Source: Coprinellus micaceus
Taxonomy: Eukaryota; Basidiomycota; Agaricomycetes; Agaricales; Psathyrellaceae
Direction: 5' to 3'
NCBI GenBank assembly: GCA_951394405.1
Contig: OX596338.1
Location: 2,852,001-2,916,000, forward strand
DNA length: 64,000 nucleotides
Shown piece by piece: positions 13,262-24,887 of this stretch (positions are counted from its first letter, which is position 1; each line of letters opens with the position of its first letter). The position numbers were made by a program, and so were the translations under genes. Under the pieces are notes generated by a model. The model did not search any database and was not told the DNA's origin. It saw only the letters and a list, made by a program, of their open reading frames with translations.

Positions 13262-14155
13262 ATGGACCAAGTCACCTCGTCGCTCGCCGCTCGCTCCACC
13301 CAGAAGACCAGCGCGGCCGCACCTCCTCAGCAGAGCGCGGGCAGCGTCGCGAAAAGGTGTGTGCCGCTTTCTCCGTCGCGTGCTTCAAGACTCAAACGTC
13401 TGATAGACTTACCAACGAACTCATGACCCTGATGGTGCGCACATTTCGTAGATATATACCCCTTCCAAACGCTTATAGTCCGACAGATGTCTGCTTCACC
13501 TGGCATTGTGAGTTCTTCGGTGGCCTCGCGTCGGCGACTCGGCTAATCAGCGGCCACAGTCCGCATTCCCTAAAAACGATGGCAATCTCTTCGAGTGGGT
13601 GGGGACAATTGAGGGGCCTAGCGAGACGGTGCGACGCGTCGATATTACTTCCCCCTCAACTCTACTCACAGCGGAACCAGATCTACGCCGACCTGACATT
13701 CAGGATCTCGATTTCCTTCCCGTCCAACTATCCATACGTCGCGCCTACCATCAAATTCGACACTCCGTGCTACCATCCTAACGTGGACATTGCGAGTGGC
13801 GCAATCTGCTTGGATATCCTCCAGGTCCGTACTCCGTCACTTTGCCACTGGTGCAGAATATTCATCGGCATTCTAGGACAAGTGGTCGGCCGTTTACAGC
13901 GTCCAGACTATCCTATTGTCCCTCCAGTCGTTGCTTGGCGGTAAGTCCTCGGCCTCGTGTTCGGAACAATATGTTCTGACCGCGTTTGTAGAGCCCAACA
14001 ACAACTCTCCGCTCAACCCCGAAGCTGCTGGTCTCTGGAGCAAGCCTCAAGGTGTGTAGGCTCCTGGCGTGATGAACTTACCCGCTGACTTGCTTCCAGA
14101 ATTCAAGGCCAAGCTCACGCATTACTACAAGCCTGTTACCGCCGATTCATCGTAG
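13262..14155 (+). CDS. UBC11: Ubiquitin-conjugating enzyme E2, UBE2C/UBC11 type
   Basis: E2 enzyme of the UBE2C class, which primes cell-cycle substrates for the anaphase-promoting complex. The protein, about 180 residues, starts [19 protein letters not shown], an N-terminal extension as in UBE2C. The UBC fold follows: [34 protein letters not shown] and the active-site block [16 protein letters not shown]. The catalytic Cys is at about residue 114, the same position as in human UBE2C. The tail [20 protein letters not shown] is a UBE2C hallmark. At least six short introns interrupt it; every splice restores the conserved sequence. The start codon is 234 bp from the divergent EDE1 start, so the two share a promoter region. 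Confidence 0.95.
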
Positions 14156-15130
14156 GCTTAGGGTTCTGGCTAGAACCGTGAACTTTGACACTTTAATGTG
14201 TCTTGTAATATTAGGAGGACTGTGACGGGGTAATAGAGTATCGTTAGCATTCGTAATGATATTCCAAGTGCAATACCCGCTCAAGTTTGACTGACGATAT
14301 GTTGGTAGCGAACCTGTTTGTTGGGGTGATAGCACTTCTCGGATGTTATGGGTGTCGGTGGCAACTTGGCAGAACTTTGGCCTGCGTGAGACCCTTCCCG
14401 CCTTCAGCTTTCGGTATTTCCGCTTTTCTTCGCGCCACCATTCAACCGGGGCACTTTCCGTTCCTTTTCACTCGTTCGGGGCTGGCTCTGAGCTGGCATC
14501 TAGAAACTGTGAGTGCAGGCTGCGATGCACCGGCTGCAGAGAGGCCTGACCGGAGAACAGGAACCCTTCGCCACTCGTTTACAATCGTTATCTTGGCTCT
14601 GGAGCACCCTTGCAACCCTGAACATGCCCCGCCGCTCGCCGCCCTCCGCGCTGAAGCTGATACCCGGGCCAACGCCCGAGCGAGGGTGCGTTCTGAACGA
14701 GTTTACGTGATGGGGATGCAGGGCATTGACAGAGGGCACACAGCACCCCAAAGCATACGCTGCCCACACCGCCGCGGCCGATCCACGTCGCCCCATTAAA
14801 CGTCAGAATACCACGTCCTCCGGCTGTATTTGGGCTGCACATTCCTGGGAAGGAGACGCGGATTGCGAAACCGCGGCTGCGGGGGCCCTGGGACCACTCG
14901 TCGAGTGTGCGGATTGTGGTGGATGTTGAGCAGATGCTTGCGCCGCTGCCGCCGGTCGTCGTCGCCGCTGGACGGCAGGCGGTGTAGATAGAGTAGATGG
15001 TGGTAATAGACATAAAATGGGAGAACAAGGGGAACGTTGACAAAGGAAATGATTTGGGGGCAAATAAAGGCGTGGAGGCAGCCAAACAAGCAGACAATTC
15101 TTTGCCTGTTACGAGCTGCTGGACGAGATA
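14156..15130. other. Spacer and probable long 5' leader of the PIN4-like gene
   Basis: About 975 bp without a supportable gene. Open frames on both strands (for instance 14588-15373 minus) are compositional, lacking conserved content or splice structure. It probably holds the E2 3' UTR and the promoter and leader of the next gene. Confidence 0.5.
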
Positions 15131-16927
15131 ATGACGACGTCTCCGGCCGACCTGTCCGCCCTCTCGCTGTCGCACCGGCCCTCCCAGCAACGTCTGCACG
15201 ACCCTTACGACTACGATCCGTCCGCCAATAGACAGTTCCACTATGCAACCTCCCAGGGCATCTCCCACTCTGCCTACAACATACACGGCGTCTCCCCCTC
15301 GCCCCTCAAGACAAAGCCTGCCCGCGCCGCCCTTCCCCAGGTATGTCGCCCCCGATCTCTCCCGATTCACCAATCCTCACGCCCTCCAGCAATGGCTCGA
15401 CAACACGCCCCCTGACAATCGCTCCCTCTCCCCCAACAACAATTCAGACTTCTCCTCCGCTGGCGGCTCGCCCCCCATGGGCCATCTCAATCCGCCCATG
15501 CCCACCCCCCAGCCAGCACTCCCCGTGTCCGACGAGGACATTATACCCACCGCCATCGTCATTAAAAACATCCCCTTCAACGTGAAACGCGAGACCCTGC
15601 TCGACATCATCGTGAGTCGTCCCATTCTCTCTCTGCCTCCGCCCGCCTGATCGAATGCGATCCTTTCCCAGTCCTCGCTCCACATCCCGACGCCCTACGC
15701 ATTCAACTACCACCTCGACCAGCAAGGCTCCTTCCGCGGCCTCGCCTTCGCCAACTTCCGCCAGTCCGCAGACGCTGACGCCGTCGTCGCCGCCCTCAAT
15801 GGCTTCGACGTCCAGGGCCGCAAGTTGCGGGTCGAGTACAAGAAGGTCCTCCAGGCAGGCGAGAAGGAGAGGATTGAGCGCGAAAAGGCAATTAGAAGGA
15901 TGCGCTCCATGCAGCTCGAGAAGGAGCAGGCTGCCCAAGCGTCCGTCCAGCAGCAGCCCAAGCCCCACCTCTACGAAGACTACGGCACTGTCGTCAACAC
16001 CGGCTTCTCTAGGTCCTTCTCTGGCGGTCAGTACCCTCGGCAATATTCGCCGCCTCCCATGCCCCCCATGCCAGCACCCCTTTCGATGCCCATGCCAACT
16101 CCCGTGCCCGCTCCTGCTCCGGCCACCCCGAGCTTGTCTGAGAAGTCGTCCGCCAACGAGCTGGATCTCAACGACCCTTCCACTTTGGAGATCTACTCTA
16201 GGATTCTCCTCTTCAAGGATGATCACATGCGCGAGGAAATGGCGTTCTCTAGGGCCCTCTCTGCCAAACAGCGCAGGATCGTCCATTTGATAGCTCAGAA
16301 GCTTGGCGTCTACCATTATTCAGTTGGGGAAGGTGAAGATAGGTATGCCGTTGTTACCCGGCGTGAGCCCTCCAGGGTAAGTCGTGCACACTGCAGATCC
16401 TCATTCGCAACCAATTTCAGTATATTAACTCCATGCAGCAGGCCCAACAACCCAGTCTCAGGGCTCCCCATACTCTCTCTCGCGCACCTTCGGCCTACCA
16501 CCTTAGCGCAAGCGCTCAATCACCCACTTTGCCGTCGCTCCGGGTGAAGAAGTCCATGCCCGACATGAAGACTCTCCATGCTCAAGCGCCCCGCCTGGTC
16601 TCGCGTGCCTCCAACGGCAACATCCGTGAGGGCTATGCCACCATCGCGTCCCCGTCTCGTCGCGTCTCGACTGGATTCGGGTCGCTGTTCTCGAACGGAA
16701 GCAACGCTTTCGGCGGTAACGCTGTGCCTCCCGTTCCTAGCCTCCCCTCCTCTTTGAGCAACGGTGGCGGCCAGGATCCGTCATCGAGCAACGTGGTCCG
16801 CCAGCCACGAGGACCCGGTGTCGGAGGCTTCAACCGCCGCGACAGCCGTGTCGGTGCGAGCGAAAGCCAGCTTCCCTCCTCCCGTGGAGGCCTTGACCTT
16901 GGCACTCATGAACCCTTGGAAATCTAA
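15131..16927 (+). CDS. PIN4: RRM and R3H domain RNA-binding protein, PIN4/Cip2-like
   Basis: Cytoplasmic RNA-binding protein related to budding-yeast Pin4/Mdt1 and fission-yeast Cip2, which act in mRNA stability and stress or DNA-damage responses. The N-terminus is disordered with the block APDLSRFTNPHALQQWL. The RRM has RNP2 TAIVIKNIPFNV and RNP1 GSFRGLAFANF. A charged helix follows (KERIEREKAIRRMRSMQLEKE), then a P/M-rich linker. The R3H domain is FSRALSAKQRRIVHLIAQKL with GVYHYSVGEGEDRY. The tail is S/R-rich and disordered. Introns lie at about 15342-15344 onward, 15612-15670 and 16377-16438. The order RRM then R3H is that of the Pin4 family. An antisense open frame of 290 codons over this gene is a shadow. 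Confidence 0.88.
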
Positions 16928-17611
16928 CCTTTTTGCTTTTCCGTGGATGCGGTAGGTGATGGTACAAGTGGGTAGCAGATACTCCACCATATATCTTTCC
17001 AACTCTTCTGGTCGATGTTGTATATAAAACCCGTGGTGTTTTCTCATTCTCCTCTAATAATGCTTGATCAACTTCCTTTCTTCTTTGTAGTGGCCCCCCG
17101 GTTCTTGGGGCCTTTCTTGGCATATATATTCGAGTTGTGTATATCCCTTCCGATCCTTTCGCCACACTGACCGACCATCTTTCACCCCTTCAGACTGCTG
17201 GGACGGCGCAAGTCATCCCAAGTCTGGAGCAATCACATACATACCGCAAATCGTACTGTTCGCCTATTCCTCCTCTAATAATGTACAACGGCGCTTACTC
17301 TGGATCTCCATATACATTACCAGCGCTTTTCTACATCAGCAATTGACTTTGTGATTATCCCAAAGGCTCTCCGTAGGCCCGCTGCCCCTCATTACCCCCA
17401 CCCCTGTGTAGTGAACCAATGTGATCTAGACTCTCGCTCAGGTTCTTCTTGACACATCCTATTCACGTCCTCTGCCCACAAAAGGTCTGTGATCCCCATA
17501 GCCTTGACTCAGCAGCCAATAAGCAGGGCGTCATATCTCGCGAGCGCAATGACAGCGTCTTCTGCAGGAACTCCTTAAAAGCTGTCGGATTCAGACTGCT
17601 AGATCCTTGGA
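16928..17611. other. Intergenic spacer
   Basis: About 680 bp between the PIN4-like gene and the dioxygenase. No reading frame with recognisable content was found; it likely contains a 3' UTR and the promoter of the next gene. Confidence 0.5.
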
Positions 17612-19075
17612 ATGCGCTTTCTCAACGGGGTCTCAACTACCCAGTTTGCCCTGCTTGCCTTGCTTGCCTCGATCCTGCTCGTCCTGTATCCGTCTGCTTT
17701 GACAGTGTTCTCGAGTGCATCTGCTGCACTTTCACGCTTGAATCTCATTACTCGGATTCGCAACTACTCCTCTGCTTCGACGACTGCTAGGAGTGCTATA
17801 CCAACTGCAATGGCGACGAGCTCCACCAACTCTACCAATGCCGAGCCTTACTGGCTGAAGAACCTGAAGGATCTGCCTGAAACACCCGAGAAGATCCCCG
17901 CGTTCTTCTTCGCCCATGGTTCTCCCATCCTAGCTTTCAGCAAGAAAGATGCGGCAAAGATGGGCCCGTTCGCTGCATACCAAGGGCCGTCGGGGCCTCT
18001 GGCAAGGTTCCTCGAAGCCTTTGGTCCGATATTGTTGAAGAAGTACAGCCCGAAGGCGATCGTGGTTTTTAGCGCTCATTGGGAAACATATGGCACGCGA
18101 TTGGGTGGGTCCAAGAACATTCCGGTATCGTCGATACTAATGCACAGACGCGTCGGGATGGGACAGTTACTGACTACAAGCCGGAGAACCCCCTACTCAT
18201 GGATTACTACGGTTTCCAGCCGGACGTGTACCAGCTGAAATTCAAGTCGGTGGGAGACTCGACACTGGCGCAGCGCGTCGTTGACTTGTACAAGCAGGTA
18301 AGGGGGGTCAACACTTGCTGTGAAACAACCTACCTCTGACACCAAGGTTGCTTTGCGATCTAGGCTGGACAAAAAGCGCGTCTCACCAACGAAAAGGAGG
18401 CGCGGGGTGAAGACGGGAGGGGTTTCGAAGGCACAGGACTGGATCATGGCGTCTTTGTGCCGTTCAGGATTATGTTCGGCGAGGAGTTCACTTCGATACC
18501 GATTGTTCAGGTGTCCATCGATTCTTCGCTTGACCCGGAAGCGAATTGGCAGCTGGGCAAGGCAGTTGCGAAGCTGAGGTGAGTACGACCTTTACTGGTT
18601 GCGCTCTTCGTCTCGGGCGCCCGAGCGAGGCTCGGACGAACATACTGATTGGGTCGTATCTTCGCACAACTTTACACAGGGAGGAGGGGGTTTTGGTTCT
18701 CTCCGGCGGACTTACAGCTCATAACCTGGGGGATAGGACGTCGTTCTCGCCTGAGACGGCGAAGCCCATTCACAAGGAGTTCGACGCTGCTATCCACGAA
18801 GCCATGAATGTTGAAGATGTGAGCGCCTTCCTGGGTCTCCCCGCTCTTCGCGGACGAATTTCGGACGGTGTATTGACTGACTATAATCTGTTCCGCAGGC
18901 TGCGCTAAGAAAGAAGGCGCTATGTCAATTGCCCAAGCACCCTGGGTTCAGAGCCTCCCAACCACGCGAGGACCACTTTGTGCCACTCTACGTCGCTGCT
19001 GGTGCAGGGGAAGGGGGCGAGGTGCGCACAATTGTGAACGACTATGGTATACCCACCTTTGCGTTCGGTCTCTAA
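17612..19075 (+). CDS. Extradiol ring-cleavage dioxygenase, DODA/LigB type
   Basis: Member of the class III extradiol dioxygenase family that includes 4,5-DOPA dioxygenase of plants and fungi; such enzymes open a catechol ring with a non-haem metal. Candidate metal and catalytic histidines sit in AFFFAHGSPILAF, VVFSAHWET, GLDHGVFVPFRIMF and EDHFVPLYVAAGA. Other family blocks are LLMDYYGFQPDVYQLKF, IPIVQVSID and VLVLSGGLTAHNL. The chosen start gives a hydrophobic segment at residues 10-30 (FALLALLASILLVLYPSAL), a possible membrane anchor or targeting signal; a second Met at 17810 would give the usual cytosolic length. Introns lie at about 18102-18165, 18298-18363, 18576-18680 and 18819-18898. 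Substrate is not shown by the sequence. Confidence 0.85.
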
Positions 19076-19660
19076 TTTGTAGTCGGTTACGATTTTTATT
19101 GACACGAAATAACATATCCTGAGGAAGTTGCATGTGGGACGGGGGCGACAAAGTTGGCGTGAGTAGATATGAGTGATGCGAAGAAGATATGTTTGATTGG
19201 CGTTGGTCTCCTGGCAGCATCCTGTCTCTGGTTGACCGATGCGTTCACGTTGAGTGCTGTCAAAAGACCGGCCTGCTTCTCTTCTCCTTACCACCATCTT
19301 CCCGGACCTCCCCTCCACCGTTCTCGAGTGCATAGACACATTCCCTGTAAGTGCCCGTCGCCGTCGCGCCCCCTTTGGCGCCCGCACTATAGCAGTACTG
19401 ATCAATTCCATCTGCTTCTTTCCCACTCTCTGCCATGGCCTCGCAGGCACTAGAGGACGTTTCTCGATAGATTGCACACTTTCCTTTCATCCTTTTCTTT
19501 TCTTTTTCTACCCTTCAGGACACCCCTTTCGCCTTGCACGTTCGTGTGCAATCTCCACAGCACCTCCATTGCTCCTCCGGTTATCTCCAACCGACGCGGA
19601 CTCGGACAGAACCACCCTTGGGCCAGCCTCTCACTCTTCCCTTCTTGAACCCAGTCAACC
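19076..19660. other. Promoter and pyrimidine-rich leader of the PKA gene
   Basis: About 585 bp lacking a supportable gene. The last 200 bp are strongly C/T-rich, typical of a fungal leader just upstream of a start codon. Confidence 0.5.
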
Positions 19661-21150
19661 ATGATGGCCGCACAACTTCACGCAATGACCGTCGCTGAAC
19701 CGGTTCGGAGAGTCTCTATCGCCTATCAAGACCCTTGCAGGAGCGGTCAGCAAGTGGTTGTAACGGAAACTCCGATCACTCCACCCCTCTCCCCCAAATC
19801 GTTCCCTCCCGAACAGCAAGAATCCATGGCCGTCGATGGGCCTCCGAGCTACAGCGCGTCCGAGTGTAGTCCGACCCCAACGCTGCATGAAGAGCCGATG
19901 AGCGTCGAACCCGCCCTGACCAAGGTGGTCAGCCATCAGTCCATCGAGGAAGCGGACCTTCTCAATCCTTCTTCGAGTCCCCCAACACGCCTTTTGGAGG
20001 ACGAGCAGGTTCGCTTGCAGTCGCCTAGTGTTAGGCTGCAGGATTTCGAGGTTCGGGGAACTCTCGGTGAGCACGCGTACCTTCGAACGAACAATAAAGG
20101 ACCTTTCTCACTCATTACGGTTTCCGTGCTACAGGCACCGGCACTTTTGGCAAAGTTCTGCTGGTGCGACACAAGGGGGCGAGCAACAAGCATGTCACGC
20201 AAAGCCATTTTGCCATGAAGGTCTTGCGAAAGACGACGATTGTCCAGCTGCGTCAGGTCGAGCATGTTAACGCTGAGCGTTACATCCTGTCCCGAGTGCA
20301 GCATCCCTTCATCGTGGATCTCTTCGCAACCTTCCAGGACAGCCTCAACGTGTACATGCTTATGTCCTACGTCCCTGGTGGTGAGCTCTTCACGCACCTC
20401 CGACGAGCGCAGCGCTTCACTCCGGACGTTACTCGCTTCTACCTCGCTACCATCATCCTCGCCCTAAAGTACCTGCACTCCTTCAACATCATCTACCGCG
20501 ATCTGAAGCCCGAAAACCTCCTGCTCGACTCCCGAGGCTACTTGCGCCTCACCGACTTTGGCTTCGCCAAGATTGTGGATGATCGTACTTGGACCCTGTG
20601 CGGAACTCCGGAGTATCTCGCTCCAGAGATTATTCAATCCGATGGCCACGGCAAAGCGGCGGACTGGTGGGCATGCGGAGTTCTCTGCTACGAGATGTTG
20701 GTTGGGTACCCGCCCTTCTATGATGAATCTCCGTACGGCATCTACGAGAAGATCTTGAATGGGCGTATCCAGTGGCCTCGTCACGTCGACCGCCTTTCGA
20801 GGGAGTTGATACAGGCGTTTTTGTGCCCGGATCGTTCAAAGAGGCTTGGTAACATGATTGGAGGCACCCAAGACGTTCTCGACCATCCTTGGTTCCGCGG
20901 TGTAGATTGGGATGCTTTGGAACGCAGGGAAATCAACGTAAGCCAACACTCATTAGCCTATTATCCACGGCTGCTGATTGGATTATAGGCTCCTATCATT
21001 CCTCGCACCTCATCTGTGGACGACACTCGCCATTTCTTGCATCTTCCCCCTCCTGTTGCTGAGGAGATCCCTGGGCTGATTGGTGCTGAAGACCCCTCCG
21101 CCGCCCGCCAGGGACTCGACCCTCTTCACTACCAATTCCTCGAGTTCTAA
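19661..21150 (+). CDS. PKAC: cAMP-dependent protein kinase catalytic subunit
   Basis: AGC-family serine/threonine kinase, the PKA catalytic subunit released by cAMP binding to the regulatory subunit. A disordered N-terminal extension of about 130 residues precedes the kinase fold. Visible motifs: glycine loop GTLGTGTFGKVLLV, lysine FAMKVLRK, catalytic loop YRDLKPENLLL, DFG in LTDFGFAKIV, and the PKA activation loop RTWTLCGTPEYLAPE with the PDK1-site Thr. The AGC tail ends in FLEF, the FxxF hydrophobic motif of PKA. Two introns are clear: about 20067-20132, splitting the glycine loop, and about 20940-20988 near the C-terminus. Its natural antagonist upstream in the pathway, PDE1, is 15 kb away in this window. 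Confidence 0.96.
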
Positions 21151-21769
21151 ATCTACTCCAACCCACCCTTTCTCCATTTCCTTACTCTTTTTTTTCAAGA
21201 TGACTGCCCGTCACGAACACACTCCTTATCTATCCCGGGTCCCCATTCCTGAGTATACTCAACCTGAGCGTCACTCCCTTTAATAGGCTTACTTCGTTCC
21301 TGGACCTCATTCATCCTTCTAATCTATCCTCGCCACAATCCTATCAGGACTGTATCTATGCGACGTATTTCTCTCTACCTTATTCTCTTCGGTATCAATC
21401 GTGTATCTCTGCCTCTTGTCTGCTTCGCATGTATCTTTTCGCCCTTCTCGTCCTCTCTAGTATGTAGCCAAACCTCTCGTCCTTCGATCTTCTTGCAACT
21501 CTCTCGAGTCCTCTTTGTAGCCTTTTGCCCTATGTTGGCCCACATACCCGCTTGGTGCCCATCCTTGTGTATTTCGTACTCTTTTGCGTCCCCGCCCCCT
21601 ACCGTACCCAGCCTCCAGCAATACTATTTATTTGAACCGGATGACGGAATGGCCAGATAGGGGCACACAAACGCGTTGATGGGCGTCAAACTGCTGGCGA
21701 TTGATCTTCCAACTCAACCACGACAATCTACGCGCCTGCTTCATCCTCGTTATTCTCCAGCTCCGCTCA
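21151..21769. other. Intergenic spacer, pyrimidine-rich
   Basis: About 620 bp between the PKA and WD40 genes. An open frame at 21358-21660 is a by-product of T/C-rich sequence and has no conserved features. Confidence 0.5.
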
Positions 21770-23382
21770 ATGACTGACAAAGCATCTTCGGAGAACTTCC
21801 TCGTCTCTGAGGCGCAGCTATTTGCAGAAAAGGTAGAGCTCACTTGATCAACCATTCAACAACAGTCGGAATGCGAAGTTGATCGTCAGGCGAGGAAAGA
21901 TAAATCGACGCAGTTCAAGACACTTGGCGAGCCTATCGAGCTTCCAGGGAAGGCTCTTGCTTTCGAGATCAAGGGAAACTATGCTTGGATTGGAGAGAGT
22001 TCGGCGCAAGTGAAGAAGTTGGACTTGGAGGTGCGTTTATGCTGTTTAATGCATGGTATGTCGTCTCTCTAACGCCCCTCGCTCTGTAGACGGGGAAGGT
22101 TCTCCGGTCGTTCAAGGGCCACACTGGACCTGTGACGTCCATTGCATTCTGCGATAAGGTGGAAGGTAGTGGGGACCAGAAGGTTCTGATTTCAGGTTCC
22201 TGGGATCAAGTACGTCCTACTGCACCCCTCTACTTCGGAATGTCGTGCTCACTTACACTCACAGAGCATCAGGATATGGGACACCGACGTAGGTCGTCCA
22301 ACATTAATGAGAAACGTCGTATTAATGGATATTTGAAGACAAAGCGATTGATCTCCACCACCGTAAATGCACACGATGACTTCGTCAAGACCTTGTTCGT
22401 CATCCCGAGCTTGAAGCTGCTCGTCTCAGGAGGATCGGATAAAATTGTTCGGCTCTGGTGAACTCTTACTCCTCTTACCCTAGCTCTGCGTATACTCAAT
22501 CTGACACAGGGACCTCTCCTCAGCAGCAACATCTACTACACCGTTGCAGAACGCAGGCTCGATCGCGTCTCATACGCGACCTCTCGAATGCCTCACAGGA
22601 TATGCCACCTCCGAGTCCTCGATTATCCTTTACACGGCGGATACCATGGGTATCATCAGGGTATGGGAATTGAGAAAGGAACCAAACGTCAAGCCGGCTC
22701 GCTGGCGAGCAACTTCCAGGGGAGAACTGAATCACCACCGAACGAGGATTAACGATATGGTCTTGGGACAGAACCTGGTCTGGACCGGTCAGTCTACCTT
22801 TCCTCAGCTTACCTCAGAATCGTGGATCAACTCCTTCCAACAGCTTCGTCAGATGAAACCGTGCAAATTCACCCTGCGATCGAAAGCGAACCTCCTGCAA
22901 GCCAGAAACTACCGAAACCGCTCGAACACCCTGCATTGGCCGTGAAGGCCCTTTTAGCGTTACCTCTAACTGACTTGGGCGAGTCGTACCTCTTGACCGC
23001 TGCAGGAGACTATCTTCGAGTCTACGACATCTCAACACTTGCTGAGCCCGAGCTCGTCTCAAACACGGACGTTCACTGGCACGACGTTACCGCTATCCGC
23101 TTGTGGTACCGCACAAAGAAAACCAACGGGGTAACCCACGTTGAGCCGTACATTGTCACTACCAGTCTCGACCAGACAATTCGCAAGTGGAGACTAGCAG
23201 GTAGGCAATTTCTCCTCGCGACTGTTACCAAGTTTATTTACTACGCTTGCCCTAAAGACCTTCTCATGCCCATACCCCCACCGTCTCTGAAGCCCGCACC
23301 AAAGGAGGAACCGAAACCTACGGAGGAAGAATTGACAGAGGAAGAAGAACGGGAATTGGCTGAACTCATGGGAGACGATTAA
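21770..23382 (+). CDS. WD40-repeat protein of unassigned family
   Basis: A WD40 propeller protein of about 420 residues. Start MTDKASSENFLVSEAQLF. Repeat blades are readable as VLRSFKGHTGPVTSIAF ... VLISGSWDQSIRIWD, ISTTVNAHDDFVKTLF ... LLVSGGSDKIVRLWD, SIILYTADTMGIIRVWEL, LVWTASSDETVQIH, YLLTAAGDYLRVYD and YIVTTSLDQTIRKWRLA. The C-terminal tail is acidic (EEELTEEEERELAELMGDD). Several introns are needed; the first is only 33 nt (21833-21865), the others about 50-65 nt. I could not tie it to a named WD40 family, so the function is open; such proteins usually serve as interaction platforms. Confidence 0.82.
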
Positions 23383-23395
23383 ACAGATTTGTACT

Positions 23396-24733
23396 CTACT
23401 CCGAATCCCACTCCCCCTTCGACTTCCAACCGGGGTAGAAGGGATGTTCGTCAAGAGTTCTCACCTCCCAGTCCTCAGGGACCAGTCCTCTGGCGACCTG
23501 GTCCTCAGAGTACGCGTCTAGGGCTGGTAGGAGTTTGTGCTCTAGATGCGACCACCCCTTGTATGTCTTGATGTTCTCCTTTGCGCCTCTCAGAACCTTC
23601 GAAATCAAGGCAGGGACATATGGCTCGTCCTTGAGCTGAGTCACGGGCGTGAAAAACGCCTTGAAAGTGAAAATAATGGCTTTAGATCTTGGGAGGCGCC
23701 GTAAGGTCTGCCAGTCAACGCGTAGATGAACCTCGTTGATGTCCAGGTTGGGGTCCTCCCGCTTGTGGAGGGCGAATGCCGGGTCGTCCGCCATGAGATA
23801 GAGTGGCTGGCCGACTTCGAACGACCAGGATCCTCGTTGGATAGGCCCGTCGACAGGCACTCGGTTGAAGAACCTGCCAGTGGCCCTTTGGTGAGCCCCA
23901 GAACAATAGTTCAAGCCTACAGGGTGAAGCATACCTGTCCATTGACAGCTTCATCTTTTCTGCATAATCAGGGACTGGGTCGTGTATCTCGTGCAAAGGC
24001 TTGCCCCTTTTCTCATTCAAAGTAAACCCTATTGCAGAGGCGGACACCGCGGCTCTGAGGTAATATAATCCCGTCTCCTCATCTTTCTGCATAATCAGAA
24101 AGTCCTCAGGTACATTGTCGAGAAGGAAATGCAGAGGAGATTCGACCGTGCTGGTATCGTGCGTCGACCCGAGTATGCCGTTGCGGAATATTTGTGACTG
24201 GGCATCGAAGGAGAAGAGGGTAGGATATCGCGCGCAGAGGAATTGGATGACCATGAACATGAGTTCCCGGCACGCCGCTTCAGCTCCTGGCAGGCAGAAT
24301 AGGATGGCCTCCCCATGTTTGGCGTAGAGTTCCTTCCTCTGATTGACTCGATAGTGGTATGTCGACTCGAGCTCTATCCACCAATCGTGTTCTAAGGGCG
24401 CTAGGGCTGTTCCACAGTGGGTGAGTCGGGGATATATATACGTAGCAATACACGGGCACACGTACACATGGTTTGGTGGAAGCGCCATCGGAAGGGACGA
24501 TATGGCCGCGGTTTCGCCTTTTCAAGGTCAAAGTTAGGCAAGGGTGTCGGGAGAGGAACTCCGGAAAGCTCGAAATAGTTGATGGTTGGGAAATATCCGT
24601 CGGGACCACGTTCCTTGAGACTTTCAGTCCACGAGAAGGCGATAACAGCCGTGAGCACTATGATAAGCGCCCATAACACATCTGCTGCCGTGTACCCATG
24701 GAGCGAAGGCGACGGGACGAGGATGTCTGGCAT
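23396..24733 (-). CDS. DUF3445 haem-dependent N-demethylase-like membrane protein
   Basis: Resembles the DUF3445 family (PF11927), related to the haem-binding subunit of bacterial dimethylamine-type oxidative N-demethylases. Fungal members are membrane-anchored and poorly studied. One N-terminal membrane segment is visible (VLWALIIVLTAVIAFSW). Next come YRPFRWRFHQTMALAPLEH and DWWIELESTYHYRVNQRKEL, then LHFLLDNVPEDFLIMQ, AAVSASAIGFTLNEKRGKPL, the typical VNRVP-like FFNRVPVDGPIQRGSW and HLRVDWQTLRRLPRSKAIIFTFK. The start at 24733 gives MPDILVPSPSLHGY; an in-frame Met at 24799 is the alternative. Introns lie near 24476-24410 and 23935-23885. The substrate in fungi is unknown. Confidence 0.83.
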
Positions 24734-24887
24734 GGATGAGGTGGAGGGAGTGAAAGTGCTGCAACCTTCCAAATGTGCTATACAACGTCTTATATTCACT
24801 CAGGAAGCCCAGAGCAAAGATCGCGTAAAAGAACTACAAGGTCCGGTGCCGACCTTGAGGCGCGACCTCGATTCATCCCGGTTTAGA

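Noticed and set aside
15444..16316. 290-codon open frame on the minus strand
   Set aside because: Antisense to the RRM/R3H gene, G/R/L-rich, no splice logic or family motif.
21358..21660. 100-codon hydrophobic open frame
   Set aside because: Made of T/C-rich 3' UTR sequence; no conservation signal or partner exons.
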